A stretch of DNA of 64,000 nucleotides, taken from contig CAWHBI010000049.1 in assembly GCA_963827545.1 (NCBI GenBank), positions 1 to 64,000 of the forward strand. The letters are read 5' to 3'. A program made the position numbers and the translations under genes. Origin of the DNA: AWTP1-13 sp963827545. GTDB lineage: Bacteria; Pseudomonadota; Alphaproteobacteria; Rhizobiales; Hyphomicrobiaceae. Position 1 is the first letter of the stretch. Every line of letters starts with the position of its first letter. This document shows positions 16,941-29,209 of the stretch, piece by piece. Below the pieces are notes generated by a model. That model made no database searches, had not been told where the DNA came from, and was given only the letters and a program-made list of their open reading frames with translations.

Positions 16941-17061
16941 CCAGCGGGTTGGTTCCAGATTTCTCTCTCGGTAGGTCGGCCCCGCAACCGACGCTGCCTC
17001 TGCGAGCTCGCACACGCGCCCTGATCAATGGCACACACTTTGGACGCATTGGCTGCATGTC

Positions 17062-18711
17062 ATGCGTAAAGCGATGCCGTCAGGTGCGGAGGTCATGATG
17101 CCGCTTGAACCCGGCTTCCGGTGGAGCACTGGCGTTCGGCCGCGGTTGGCCACTCTCGTGCTGATGGCGGCATGGCTCTGCGTGGTCCTCTCCGTGGCCA
17201 CGGTGGCTGAGGAAGTCACCGATCGATCTTCACTGCGGATACCCATCACGGAAATCGACGCTGTCCCAGGTGCGCCGCTGAGCGAGCACCCCCCAACACT
17301 GCGTCGGCTGCCGTTGAAACCTGCAGCACCGCCCCCGACTCTGCCGCCTGAAGCGTCGACCCGGCACAATCTTGCATTCCCTGGCCGCACGCTCGCCTTC
17401 ACGGCCAAGGCCGGTGCCATGGTTTTCGAGGACCAGAGCGCCCCTGTCGCGGAGATCGGTTATTTCGCCTACCTGCTCGATGGGGCCGAGGCAACGAAAC
17501 GGCCCGTCACGTTTGCAATCAATGGCGGACCTGGGGCCGCATCGGCTTGGCTGCACATCGGCGCGCTCGGGCCCTGGCGCCTGCCGATCGCCCAGGAGAC
17601 CGCGCATCCGACCGCGCCATCCGAGCTGCTGGTCAACGGCGAAACCTGGCTCGATTTCACCGACCTGGTGTTCATCGACCCCGCCGGCACGGGCTACAGC
17701 CGCCTCCACAATCAGAAGGACCAGCAGGTGCGGGAAAGGTTCTGGTCGGTGCAGGGCGACGTCCGCTCGATTGCCGTTTTTATGAAGCGGTGGCTGGAGG
17801 CCAACGGCCGCATGCAGTCTCCCAAGGTGTTCCTTGGCGAAAGCTACGGCGGGTTCCGCGCACCACGCATCGCGCAGACGCTGCAGTCCATGCCGGGGAT
17901 GGCGCTCAACGGCATCATTCTCGTGTCGCCGGCCTTGTCGTCGTTCGGCAGCGATATTCCGGGCCTCGCCGGCGTGCTGTCCAAGGTCTCCCAGTTCCCA
18001 TCGCTGGCGGCCGCGATCGCGGACAGCAGAGGGCCCGTATCGCCGCAACAACTGGCGGCGTTCGAGCGGGAGGCTGCTGGCGAGTATCTCGCGGATCTGC
18101 TTGCAGGTCCGCGCGATCAGGCCGCCATCGAGCGGCTGGCGGTGCGTATCGCCGCCATCACCGGCCTCGAGGTCGATGCCGTGCGCCATCTAGGCCCCCG
18201 CTCGTCGGCGCATACCTTCCTTGGCGCGCTCGACCGGCGATCCGGCAAGATGCACAGCAACTACGATGCGACGGCCAAGCGGTTCGCCGCCTACGATGGC
18301 ACCACGCTGGTCGAGTTGGTCGACGACCTCGGCGGTCTATCCACGCAGCTCATCAGAGCCATCGGCGATCTCAGCAAGCGGCAGATCGCCTGGAAGACAG
18401 AGCGCGAATATCACGTGAGGGGCCCCAACGTCGCGTGGAAGTGGTCGGGCCAGGAGGCGGTCTCGGCGCTTAGAAGCACGCTGCTGCGCGATCCGACATT
18501 TCGCGTGCTGATCGCGCATGGCTATGCTGATCTGGTGACGCCCTACTTCCGCACCAGGCTGCTCCTGGACCAGATGCCAACGATCGGCCCGGAAGACCGC
18601 TTGCGTCTGGCGGTGTATGGCGGGGGGCACATGTTCTACAGCCGCGACGATGCGCGAGCCATGTTCCGAAAGGACGCCGTCGCGTTCTTCGAGGCCGTCG
18701 CTCGGCGCTGA
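17062..18711 (+). CDS. S10 family serine carboxypeptidase, exported
   Basis: 549 residues. An N-terminal hydrophobic segment (LVLMAAWLCVVLSVATVAEE) indicates export; the start could be ATG 17062 or one of the internal ATGs at about 17095-17101. S10 hallmarks are present: NGGPGAASAW (oxyanion region), VFIDPAGTGYS, the nucleophile Ser261 in FLGESYGGF, Asp about 490 in AHGYADLVTPY and His523 in GGGHMFYS. The fold is alpha/beta hydrolase. Role is probably turnover of peptides in the periplasm. It converges on ppdK with a 28-bp gap. Confidence 0.85.
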   Translation: MRKAMPSGAEVMMPLEPGFRWSTGVRPRLATLVLMAAWLCVVLSVATVAEEVTDRSSLRIPITEIDAVPGAPLSEHPPTLRRLPLKPAAPPPTLPPEASTRHNLAFPGRTLAFTAKAGAMVFEDQSAPVAEIGYFAYLLDGAEATKRPVTFAINGGPGAASAWLHIGALGPWRLPIAQETAHPTAPSELLVNGETWLDFTDLVFIDPAGTGYSRLHNQKDQQVRERFWSVQGDVRSIAVFMKRWLEANGRMQSPKVFLGESYGGFRAPRIAQTLQSMPGMALNGIILVSPALSSFGSDIPGLAGVLSKVSQFPSLAAAIADSRGPVSPQQLAAFEREAAGEYLADLLAGPRDQAAIERLAVRIAAITGLEVDAVRHLGPRSSAHTFLGALDRRSGKMHSNYDATAKRFAAYDGTTLVELVDDLGGLSTQLIRAIGDLSKRQIAWKTEREYHVRGPNVAWKWSGQEAVSALRSTLLRDPTFRVLIAHGYADLVTPYFRTRLLLDQMPTIGPEDRLRLAVYGGGHMFYSRDDARAMFRKDAVAFFEAVARR

Positions 18712-18739
18712 GCCCCCGCCCTTTATCGCTTCAGTCACT

Positions 18740-21478
<2,739 letters not shown>

Positions 21479-21743
21479 GCTGGTGGCTCCGCCAGGTGGA
21501 TGCGATCGAAGGCGCTGGTGGCGTCTTTCCGTCGCGACGACCGCCCACATCAGGGCAGGGCGCCATGGAAAGATCGGCTGTGCTCAATGCCTCGGTCCGT
21601 CCCGTGGTTCCCTATAGCCTGCGGCCCGCAGGCTGCCAAATCGGCACGCGTAGGGCCTTTGAACCTCGGTTGACACGCGGCCACAACAAGCCCCTATCCT
21701 GCGCCCCGTCCAGGAGCAATGCCGCCAGCCACAAGGGTGACCG

Positions 21744-23138
21744 ATGAGCGCTCATCTTCCCAAAGTCCTGAAAGCTCTCGATGAGACCCACGATCAGGCT
21801 CTGGAACGGCTGTTCGAGCTGATCCGCATTCCCAGCGTGTCGACCGACCCTGCCCACGAGCCGGATTGCAGGAAGGCGGCCGAGTGGTGCCAACGCCTGC
21901 TCGCGGAGCTGGATTTCGACGCCAAGGTCGTGCCGACCGCCGGACATCCCATGGTGGTGGCACACGACAAGCACCCCGCACTCAACGGTGGACCCCACAT
22001 CCTGTTCTATGGCCACTACGACGTGCAGCCGCCAGACCCGCTGGAGCTGTGGAAGACGCCGCCGTTCGAGCCGCGCATCGCCACCGAGAAGGCCAATGGC
22101 AAGGTGATCGTCGCCCGTGGCGCGGAGGACAACAAGGGCCAGCTGATGACCTTCTTCGAGGCGGTCAGGGCCTGGAAGCGCGTCGCCGGCCAATGCCCGA
22201 TCGCCATCAGCGTGCTGCTGGAGGGCGAGGAGGAGTGCGGCTCGCCATCGCTGCCAGGGTTCCTCGAGAAGCACGGTGAGGCGGTGACGGCCGACCTGGC
22301 GCTCGTCTGCGACACGGGTCAATGGGACAAGGACACGCCTGCCATCGCCACGCAGCTGCGCGGGCTTGTCGCGACCGAGCTCGCCATCGTCGGACCCAGC
22401 CGCGACCTGCACTCGGGCAGCTACGGCGGCGCCGCCATGAACCCGATCCGGGTGCTCGCGGGGATCCTGGGCCAGATGCACGGGCCCGATGGCAAAGTCC
22501 GCATTCCCGGTTTCTACGATGGCATCAAGAAGCCGTCCAAGAAGCAGCTCGAGCAATGGGCCGGGCTGGGCTTCGACGAACGCGAATTTCTCGGCGAGGT
22601 GGGATTGAGCGGATCCGCCGGCGAGCAGCGCTACAGCGTGCTCGAGCAGGTCTGGGCGCGACCGACGCTCGAGTTCAACGGCATTGCGGGCGGCTACCAA
22701 GGCGTGGGCTTCAAGACCGTCATCCCGTCGCGAGCCTCCGTCAAGATCACCTGCCGCCTGGTGCCGGGGCAGGAGCCCAAGAAGGTGCAGAAGGCCCTGG
22801 AACGCTACGTGAAGGAGCGGCTGCCGAAGCATGCCCGCGCGGAATTCAGCAATGCGCGCGGCTCGGCGGCAATCGCCTTCAATCCCAGGGCGCCGTTCAT
22901 CGCCCGCGCCGCGGAGGCGCTGGAGGAGGAGTGGGGCCGCCCGGCGGCGCTGATCGGCATGGGCGGCTCGATCCCGATCGTCACATCATTCAAGGACGCG
23001 CTGGGGATGGACAGCTTGCTGGTCGGGTTCGGTCTCGACGACGATCGCATCCACTCTCCCAACGAGAAGTACAATCTGTCATCCTTCCGCAAGGGGGCCC
23101 GCAGCTGGGCGCGCATCCTGGACAAGCTCGCGGCATGA
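21744..23138 (+). CDS. M20/M25/M40 family dipeptidase
   Basis: 464 residues, a zinc aminoacyl-dipeptidase of the CNDP/ArgE-like group. Metal-site motifs are FYGHYDVQPPD (His about 91, Asp about 93), ARGAEDNKGQ (bridging Asp), LLEGEEECGSPS (catalytic and metal Glu) and HSPNEKYNLS near the C-terminus (last His). The dimerisation domain (SGSYGGAAMNPIRVL) is present. Cytoplasmic; no signal peptide. Probably cleaves dipeptides or beta-Ala peptides; specificity unknown. Monocistronic between ppdK and the RNase T2 gene. Confidence 0.9.
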   Translation: MSAHLPKVLKALDETHDQALERLFELIRIPSVSTDPAHEPDCRKAAEWCQRLLAELDFDAKVVPTAGHPMVVAHDKHPALNGGPHILFYGHYDVQPPDPLELWKTPPFEPRIATEKANGKVIVARGAEDNKGQLMTFFEAVRAWKRVAGQCPIAISVLLEGEEECGSPSLPGFLEKHGEAVTADLALVCDTGQWDKDTPAIATQLRGLVATELAIVGPSRDLHSGSYGGAAMNPIRVLAGILGQMHGPDGKVRIPGFYDGIKKPSKKQLEQWAGLGFDEREFLGEVGLSGSAGEQRYSVLEQVWARPTLEFNGIAGGYQGVGFKTVIPSRASVKITCRLVPGQEPKKVQKALERYVKERLPKHARAEFSNARGSAAIAFNPRAPFIARAAEALEEEWGRPAALIGMGGSIPIVTSFKDALGMDSLLVGFGLDDDRIHSPNEKYNLSSFRKGARSWARILDKLAA

Positions 23139-23298
23139 GACGGCCCATCATGGGTTCACCGGCATCGCCCGCCTGTCCGTGGTCATTCCGCCAAAACTGA
23201 CCCGCGTCCGAGAGCGGCCTTGTCGGCCGAGACCGACACGATATGTTCACGTTGCACCATTGCGAAGCGGCGGGCACCCGCGCCGCCAGAGGGGACTC

Positions 23299-24090
23299 AT
23301 GATGCAATCTCGGATCACCAAAATAGCCGTTGTGCTTGCCGCCCTTGCGCTTGTGGGCACCGCCGCGCTGGCGCAGCGCGTGCCTTACCGGGAGCGGCCG
23401 GAACCCTACGACCGCGGCTCCGAGGGGAGCGAGCGCAATCAGCCCGGCGTGTTCGACTACTACGTGCTCGCGCTCTCGTGGAGCCCGACCTACTGCGCAG
23501 AACGCAGGGACGATCGCTCCGACCCGCAATGCGACGTCAGAAGCGGCCGGCCATATGCGTTCGTGCTGCATGGGCTGTGGCCGCAGTTCGAGCGCGGCTG
23601 GCCGCAGGACTGCCGCAGCTCCGACCGCGGCTGGGTGCCTGGGCCCGTCGCCGAGCGCATGCTCGACATCATGCCGAGCAAGAAGCTGATCTTTCACGAG
23701 TACCGCAAGCACGGCACCTGCTCGGGGCTCGGCGTCGACGGCTACTTCGATCTGGCGCGGCAGCTCTACGAGAAGGTCAAGATCCCACCCCGCTTCGTGC
23801 GGCTGACCGATGACCGCCTGCTGGTCAGCCCCGGCGAGCTCGTCAGCGACTTCGTTGCCGCCAACGCCAACCTCAGGCCCGACATGATCGCCGTGCAGTG
23901 CGGGGGCACCGGCAACCGTCTCAAGGAGGTGCGCATCTGCTTCGACAAGGGCGGAGCCTTGCGCGCCTGCGGCCGCAACGAGGACCAGCGCCGCCTGTGC
24001 TCCGCCGACCGCATGTACGTGCCCCCTGTTCGCCTCGGCGCCGGCGGGAACACGGATGCGGGCCGGGCGCCAGGGCCGCCGCCAAAATAG
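23299..24090 (+). CDS. Ribonuclease T2 family, secreted
   Basis: 263 residues from ATG 23299 with AGAGGGGA upstream. A signal peptide ends about residue 26 (LVGTAALAQR). Both catalytic segments of RNase T2 are intact: CAS I YAFVLHGLWPQ with His91, and CAS II IFHEYRKHGTCSG with His138 and Glu/Lys between. Several cysteines (YCAERR, QCDVRS, DCRSSDR, GTCSG, QCGG, ICFD, LCSADR) fit disulphides of the periplasmic fold. It degrades RNA by transphosphorylation, probably scavenging nucleotides. A family 2 repeat follows its stop. Confidence 0.93.
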   Translation: MMQSRITKIAVVLAALALVGTAALAQRVPYRERPEPYDRGSEGSERNQPGVFDYYVLALSWSPTYCAERRDDRSDPQCDVRSGRPYAFVLHGLWPQFERGWPQDCRSSDRGWVPGPVAERMLDIMPSKKLIFHEYRKHGTCSGLGVDGYFDLARQLYEKVKIPPRFVRLTDDRLLVSPGELVSDFVAANANLRPDMIAVQCGGTGNRLKEVRICFDKGGALRACGRNEDQRRLCSADRMYVPPVRLGAGGNTDAGRAPGPPPK

Positions 24091-24104
24091 AGACGTCCGT
24101 AGTC

Positions 24105-24190
24105 CGTAGGGCGCAATAAGGCGATAGCCGCATTGCGCCGCTTGCGCACGGCAGATCGGCGCAATGCGCTGCCGCTTATTGCGCCCTACG
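24105..24190 (+). repeat. Palindromic repeat family 2, copy A (86 bp)
   Basis: Begins CGTAGGGCGCAATAAG and ends CTTATTGCGCCCTACG, a perfect terminal inverted repeat of about 16 bp, with a second inverted pair inside (GCATTGCGCCG / CGGCGCAATGC). It recurs at 51065 and 51202 in longer form. It lies 15 bp after the RNase T2 stop. The following 24191-24456 shows no supported gene or signal. Confidence 0.85.
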
Positions 24191-24456
24191 AAACCCACGC
24201 CTGTGGATTGCGCGGATAACCCAGGTGCGGCCAAGGGATGGCCGCTTTCGTGAGTTGCACGCGCGCCGCCGCTTCACCACGCTCTCGTCAGGTCGCAGGC
24301 GATTCCGGCCCGCGGCGGGCGTCTTGGTTGATCGTGTTGTGCGGGATTGTGTCGATGCAGCGGAAATCTGGTCGTGGTGGGCCAGGGCGGCGCGGGATGG
24401 TCGAGGCAAGGGCCGTCGCCTTGCGCGATCTGCTCGCCTCGAACAAGGAGGACATC

Positions 24457-24879
24457 ATGCGGGTTGGCGGCTTGTGGGGCCGGGGGTTGTTTATCGCTGC
24501 CGGCGGCTTTGCCATCTCCTATCTGGGCTACTTCGACTTCTTGAGCGGGGATGAGCCGGCGCGCCGTGCTGCCGCTCACGAGCCTCTCCGACCTGGCATC
24601 AATTTCCGCCCGGCGGCCGGCCCCCTGTCTGGCTGCACGCAGGCGCCGATCGACCGCTCGACCGGGCAGACAACCCCGGTGGACTGTCCGGCGCCGCGCA
24701 CCGCAACAGCTCTCAGCCAGGCTTGCCGAGCCGCCGCCGCGGTGATGGTTTCCGCGCTCACCCCGACAAGCGCGCGGCTGACGCAGGCAATGCCGCGCTC
24801 AGAAGACGGCAGCCGCCAAACAAATCGGGCCCCGCGAGGGGCCCGATCGTTAGCTCGCAGCTTGATCAGACGTCAGTAG
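24457..24879 (+). CDS. Small membrane-anchored hypothetical protein
   Basis: 140 codons from ATG 24457, supported by a textbook AAGGAGG seven bases upstream. One hydrophobic segment (GLFIAAGGFAISYLGYF, residues about 9-25) precedes a region with four cysteines in total (SGCTQAPIDRSTGQTTPVDC, then QACRAA). The C-terminal 30 residues are coded across the converging porin terminator and look unnatural, so the true end is doubtful. No family recognised. Confidence 0.4.
   Translation: MRVGGLWGRGLFIAAGGFAISYLGYFDFLSGDEPARRAAAHEPLRPGINFRPAAGPLSGCTQAPIDRSTGQTTPVDCPAPRTATALSQACRAAAAVMVSALTPTSARLTQAMPRSEDGSRQTNRAPRGARSLARSLIRRQ
24824..24847 (-). terminator. Rho-independent terminator of the porin gene
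   Basis: On the minus strand ATCGGGCCCC-TCGC-GGGGCCCGAT gives a 10-bp perfect stem with a 4-nt loop, followed by TTTGTTTGG. It sits 26 bp past the porin stop codon. Confidence 0.75.
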
Positions 24880-25734
24880 GTGAACTTGAGGGTGGCCACG
24901 AACCGCTCGTCGCAGTGGAAAGTCGGACCCTCGCAGAAAGAAGACGGCCCGTTGTTGTCAACGTTCGTGTCCCAATAGCGGAAATCAAGCGACCACTTCT
25001 CCAGGAAGCCGAGGGTCAGACCGACGTTCCAGTAGACGTAGTTGTCGTCAGTATTGCCAAACGAGGCCGGTAGTTGCGCAGTACCTTCATTGGTCTGACA
25101 GCCCAAAGTGCGCTGAACGTCGGTGTGAACATGCCAATCTTCGGCAAAACCTGAGCGAACGAGGTCTCCATCGTCCACGTCTGGCCCAGATCTCGACTGG
25201 TAGTCGGGCGAGTAGAAGACCGTCACGCCGAGCGTTCCGTCTTTCCAGATCTCGCCGCTGCCGCCGACTTTGATCTCGACGTACCGTTTCAGCTCAGGCC
25301 CGGGGTTCACCGCAGTTCGGATAGCGTAATAGATGACCCCGAGATCCCAGGTGATCGGCCCGGTCTTCGGCTTGATGCCGACGTACAAGTCCGATCTCGA
25401 TGCTGGCGTCAAACGTCCCGTTAACGTCTGCGTCGGAGCTACCCGCAAAATCCAGGCTCGAGGCCCAAACGCCAGCATAGAACATGCCGCAGGTCGCGTC
25501 GAAGCCACCCTGTATGGCCGGCCCTTCAGCGGTCTGCGAGAAGCCGCGGAAGACGTAGTCGCTGGTCAGGCCGACGTTGGCGGACAGGCTGCACGCGCGT
25601 GGTGCCGGCGCGGGCGCATCCTTGATGCTGCCCCTTCTGGTCACGCCGTCGGCGAAGGCCGTGCCGACGACGAGCACCGTTGCCAGCGCCGACGCCGCGC
25701 CCAGGCCTGCGGTCTTGGAGATGTTGAAGGTCAT
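24873..25734 (-). pseudogene. TorF-family porin-like outer membrane protein, single-base frameshift
   Basis: From ATG 25734 a signal peptide (ATVLVVGTAFADG) leads into a beta-barrel opening (LSANVGLTSDYVFRGFSQT, GFDATCGMFYAGVWASSLDF, FDASIEIG). The family text then continues in another frame (DLYVGIKPKTGPITWDLGVI) to the C-terminal FVATLKFTY, whose final aromatic is typical of outer membrane barrels. Deleting one C of the pair at 25391-25392 restores IEIDLYVG, so one extra base is the whole lesion. Full length would be about 286 residues. It could be an assembly indel. A strong terminator follows, and the upstream region to 26069 is its promoter zone. Confidence 0.75.
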
Positions 25735-26069
25735 GGTGGCTTCCCTACTGATTCGTCCGTCGTACGTTATTGTGCACGAAATCCTGCGCGGGCAATCGGA
25801 AATGGCGCCACGGCAACTTCTCTAGAAGATAGCGTGCCAACAGCGCCACAGTATGCCTGCAGACACAACTGATCCTCATCATTTGCCCAATTTATGGGCG
25901 TTTCCGATCTGGGCAGTTGCTGCTTGGCTGGGCAGTTTTTGAGGATCTGTTTACTGTTGAGGTGCATTGGCTCAACTTGCCCTCGACTTCGCTCGTGCGC
26001 AGACAGCTCGGGCAGGCCGATTGGGCCTCCGCGGCTCCCGACGACTGGTTTTCCACAGGATGCCAAGCA
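25735..26069. promoter_or_regulatory. Divergent intergenic region between the porin and the FolM-like gene
   Basis: 335 bp, AT-richer than its flanks, presumably with both divergent promoters. No clear -35/-10 pair could be fixed by eye. The plus frame is open from 25917, but the added residues do not resemble SDR proteins, so I regard it as non-coding. Confidence 0.3.
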
Positions 26070-26840
26070 ATGCCGGTCCCCTCTGCTCCCACGGTCCTCA
26101 TCACAGGCGCCGCGCAGCGCATCGGGCGCGTGCTGGCGCTGGACTTTGCGGCACGGGGCTGGCGCGTCGGCTTGCACTGTCACAATTCCACCGCCGCCGC
26201 GGAGGGGCTGGCCGAGGAAATACAGGCCAGGGGAACGGCCGCCGCTGTCTTGCCCGCCGACCTGGCCGACCCCGCCGCGGTCGAACGCCTCGTTCCCCGA
26301 TGCGCGGCCGCACTCGGGCCACCGAGTTGCCTTGTCAACAATGCCTCGATGTTCGCCTACGACGATATTGCCGTGCTCGACCCGGAGCTATGGGACGCGC
26401 AACTGGCTGTGAACCTGAAGGCACCGGTGTTCCTGGCCAAGGCGTTTGCCGCGGCACTCCCTGCTGCCACGCAAGGCAATATCATCAACATGATCGACCA
26501 ACGCGTGTGGAAGCCGACACCGCGTTTCTTCTCCTACGCAGCCTCCAAGTCCGGGCTGTGGGGCGTGACGCGCACGCTGGCGCAGGCATTGGCCCCGCGC
26601 ATTCGCGTCAACGCCATCGGCCCCGGCCCGGCATTGAAGAGCGCCCACCAGACCGACGAGGAGTTCCAGCGCCAATGCGGGGCCACGATCCTGCAGCGCG
26701 GCACGACGCCGGAGGAAATCGCCGGCGCCATCCGCTTCATCCTTGACGCCCCGGCGATGACTGGACAGATGATCGCCCTGGACGGAGGCCAGCATCTGGC
26801 CTGGGAGACCCCCGACGTGAGACACGCACCGCGCGGCTGA
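26070..26840 (+). CDS. SDR family oxidoreductase, FolM/pteridine reductase-like
   Basis: 256 residues. The cofactor motif is TGAAQRIG at about 11-18; TGxxxRxG, with arginine, is characteristic of pteridine reductases/FolM and signals NADPH preference. The NNAS block (about 88-91) and the Y-x3-K pair in SYAASKSGLWG form the catalytic part; INMIDQRVWKP replaces the usual serine step. Ends MTGQMIALDGGQHLAW. It lies eight bases before folB, supporting a role in reducing dihydrofolate or dihydromonapterin. The function is inferred from motif plus neighbour. Start ATG 26070 without a strong ribosome site. Confidence 0.75.
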   Translation: MPVPSAPTVLITGAAQRIGRVLALDFAARGWRVGLHCHNSTAAAEGLAEEIQARGTAAAVLPADLADPAAVERLVPRCAAALGPPSCLVNNASMFAYDDIAVLDPELWDAQLAVNLKAPVFLAKAFAAALPAATQGNIINMIDQRVWKPTPRFFSYAASKSGLWGVTRTLAQALAPRIRVNAIGPGPALKSAHQTDEEFQRQCGATILQRGTTPEEIAGAIRFILDAPAMTGQMIALDGGQHLAWETPDVRHAPRG

Positions 26841-26848
26841 AGCTTTCC

Positions 26849-27274
26849 ATGAGCAGGAACGACAATCACGCGCTGGATCATGCCGCAACCCGGAGTGCGG
26901 CACGCGGGCGGCGGCTGGTGTTCGTCCGCGACCTCGAGATCGTCGCCAGCGTCGGCCTGCTCGAGCACGAGAAGCGCTACGAGCAGCGGATCATCGTGTC
27001 GGCGGAACTGGCCGTGCGCGACGACTATGACGGCCGCTCCGACCGCCTCGCCGACGTGGTCGACTACAGCAAGGTCGTCGATGGCATCGTCAGGCTGGTG
27101 CAAAGCGAGCATGTGAACCTGATCGAGACCCTGGCCGAGCGCATCGCCGCCCATTGCCTGGCGGACAGCCGCGTCGAAGGCGTCAGGGTGCGCATCGAGA
27201 AGCCGGACGTGATGCCATCGTGCCGCTCGGTCGGGATCGAGATCGAGCGGGGTCGGACGAAAGTCCAAGTCTAA
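26849..27274 (+). CDS. folB: Dihydroneopterin aldolase
   Basis: 141 residues, folate pathway: converts dihydroneopterin to 6-hydroxymethyl-dihydropterin and glycolaldehyde. Family motifs are FVRDLEIVASVGLLEHEK (with the active-site Glu), VDYSKVVDGI, NLIETLAERIA (second Glu region) and VRIEKPDVMPSCRSVGIEI with the catalytic lysine. The first 20 residues are variable, so a later start is possible. Coupled to the upstream FolM-like gene. Confidence 0.88.
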   Translation: MSRNDNHALDHAATRSAARGRRLVFVRDLEIVASVGLLEHEKRYEQRIIVSAELAVRDDYDGRSDRLADVVDYSKVVDGIVRLVQSEHVNLIETLAERIAAHCLADSRVEGVRVRIEKPDVMPSCRSVGIEIERGRTKVQV

Positions 27275-27603
27275 GTTGCGCTCAGCCGCCGTAACGAGAC
27301 GCCCCACCGCCACATGACCGCCACGGATCGCCCCAACTCATGCCCCAAAAAGACGTGAGCATGGTTGCCTGGTGGTGTGATTTTCGGGTGCAACCTCGCG
27401 GGCGCCCGAACTGCCACAGAGGGCCGCTTGCCGCTTGTCAAGAGGGTGTGGCGAGCTGGGCAGCATCCGGCGGAAATGCGCTGTCGGGGGAACGCAGGAC
27501 GCTAACGGCCCTTTAATCATTAAGGGCCTATCAACTAATGTCGCGGGCTCCAGGGCGCCCTGCAGGGCGCGCGGGAGGGCTCAGAAATCGGTGGGTGTTT
27601 TCC
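27275..27603. other. Intergenic region after folB with a hairpin at 27507-27528
   Basis: No gene seen. GGCCCTT-TAATCATT-AAGGGCC at 27507-27528 is a 7-bp stem with an 8-nt AT loop, followed by an AT-rich stretch; it could terminate folB transcription or be an operator of the next gene, whose start is 27604. Confidence 0.35.
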
Positions 27604-28874
27604 ATGCTTCGCAAAGTAGGGGCGTTCATTCTTTTTGCCTTGGCTCCAGCCGCGAGCCTGCCTGCTGCCGCGGCAGACCTGCCTGACGTTCTGACAGGAC
27701 CCCGCAACGCCGTCCCCGACTGCGCGACCCCTGGCCGCCTCATGGCCTTCCTCAAACTCCGCAATCCAGAACTCAACCTGCGCTACGACAGCATTGCCAC
27801 CGAGTACATGCGCCAGGGTGAAAAGCTCGGCATGCGTTGGGATTACGCCTTCTACCAAATGATCATAGAGACCGGCGCACTGAGCTACTGGCGGGGCAAT
27901 CGTTCCGGCGATGTCAAACCCGAGCAGAACAACCTCGCCGGCCTCGGCGCCACCGGCAGGGGTGAGCGCGGCGAGAGCTTCAAGGACATAGAGACCGGCG
28001 TGCGCGCGCATCTCGAGCACCTCATGCTCTATGCCGGACGCCCCGTCGACAACCCCGCCGCCGAGCGCACACGCAAGGTGCGGGAATGGGGCGTGCTCAC
28101 CTCCTGGCAGCAGTCTTTCAAGCGGCCGATCACCTATGGCGACCTTGCGGCCAAATGGGCGCCAGGGGCAAACTCCTATCAGAGCATGCTGCTGGCGGTC
28201 GCCGAACGGTTCCACGCCGATGTGTGCAGCAAGCCCGACCCGCGGCCAGGGCTGGTTCAAGAGGCGCGCGGCTCGATGGCCAAGACGGCAGATGCCAGGC
28301 CGCCGCCCTCGCCGGGAACCGAGCTGGCGCAGCGTGCGATCGAACAAGCGAAGGCAGCAGGCAACCAACAGCGGTCAGCGCTCGGCGCGCAGCTGTCGCC
28401 ATCCTCGCCGCCACCGTTCGTTCCCTTCAAGGTGCTGAACCCGCCCGCACCCGCCGACACGCCGCCCCAAAGCCCGAGCACTGCGGCTGTAAAGGCGGGC
28501 GCCCTCCCCGATTTGAAAACGGTTTTGGCGCCTGGCGGAACGGCCAAGGCCCCGCCAGCCGACAAGTCCAGTGTGCGTACGGCCGCGGCCGCGACCAAGG
28601 CCAAGGGCCTCACAGAGGCGATGCCCCGCCCCCCGCCGCCAGTCAGAAGTGCCGCGTGTGGACGGCGAGCTATGGCGGGCAGAAGGCCCTGATCATCCGC
28701 TCGGTGGTGGACCAGGTCGTCAACTACACCGTTCTGGATGTGAACGAGGGCTCGGAAACGCGCGAGGCCCAGGCCTTCATTGCCGCCTACGCCAAGGAGG
28801 GGAAAATCGCCGGCGAGTACAACAGCCAGGCAATGGCGCTCGACAAGGCCTTCGAGCTCTGTCCGGAAGGCTGA
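27604..28874 (+). pseudogene. Exported glucosaminidase-domain (Bax-like) protein, frameshift in a C-run
   Basis: ATG 27604 starts a signal peptide (FILFALAPAASLPAAAAD), then an N-acetylglucosaminidase-like domain: WDYAFYQMIIETGALSYWRG (catalytic Glu), NNLAGLGATGRGERGESF, TGVRAHLEHLMLYAG. A Pro/Ala-rich linker of about 120 residues follows. The conserved C-terminal domain (KCRVWTASYGGQKALIIRSV ... ALDKAFELCPEG) is in another frame. The shift is at the six-C run 28629-28634; one more C would restore AAASQKCRVW. The unshifted frame ends at 28692. Predicted peptidoglycan hydrolase; the break may be an assembly error. Confidence 0.75.
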
Positions 28875-28910
28875 CCCCGAGCTGGCAGCGCTCTTGTCGG
28901 ATCGTCCAGC

Positions 28911-29058
28911 TAGGGCAAGATCGTTTCTGATCGAAGCGCTTCGCTTCGATCACGGAACGTGGATCTTGCTCTCAACTCTATGATCAGAGCAGGATTCACG
29001 CTTCGGCCGCCACGTTTCGATCTGGGCAAAGTCGTTCAATCCGAAGCGATCCTGCTCT
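28911..29058 (-). repeat. Palindromic intergenic repeat family 1, copy C (inverted orientation)
   Basis: Full copy in reverse: starts AGGGCAAGATCGTTTCTGATC and ends CCGAAGCGATCCTGCTCTT. Internal sequence has drifted (CGTTTCGATCTGGGCAAAGT in place of the usual loop), but both hairpins remain. It lies between the glucosaminidase-like gene and the mltB-type gene. Confidence 0.82.
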
Positions 29059-29209
29059 TGCGCGAATGCGCCAGTGCGTGCCTCCGGGTTGGGTCATGCT
29101 GGCGCCGCAATTGCTGCCGCAAAACCAGTCCGCATCCGCTTTTTCCGGCATGGCGTTGCCAACCGGAAGGGCAGCCCGCGAGTGACCCCTTCTGACCAGG
29201 CAAACCGGC

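Noticed and set aside
25917..26069. N-terminal extension of the FolM-like protein from ATG 25917
   Set aside because: The extra 51 residues do not resemble SDR proteins, and the TGxxxRxG motif would fall too far from the N-terminus.
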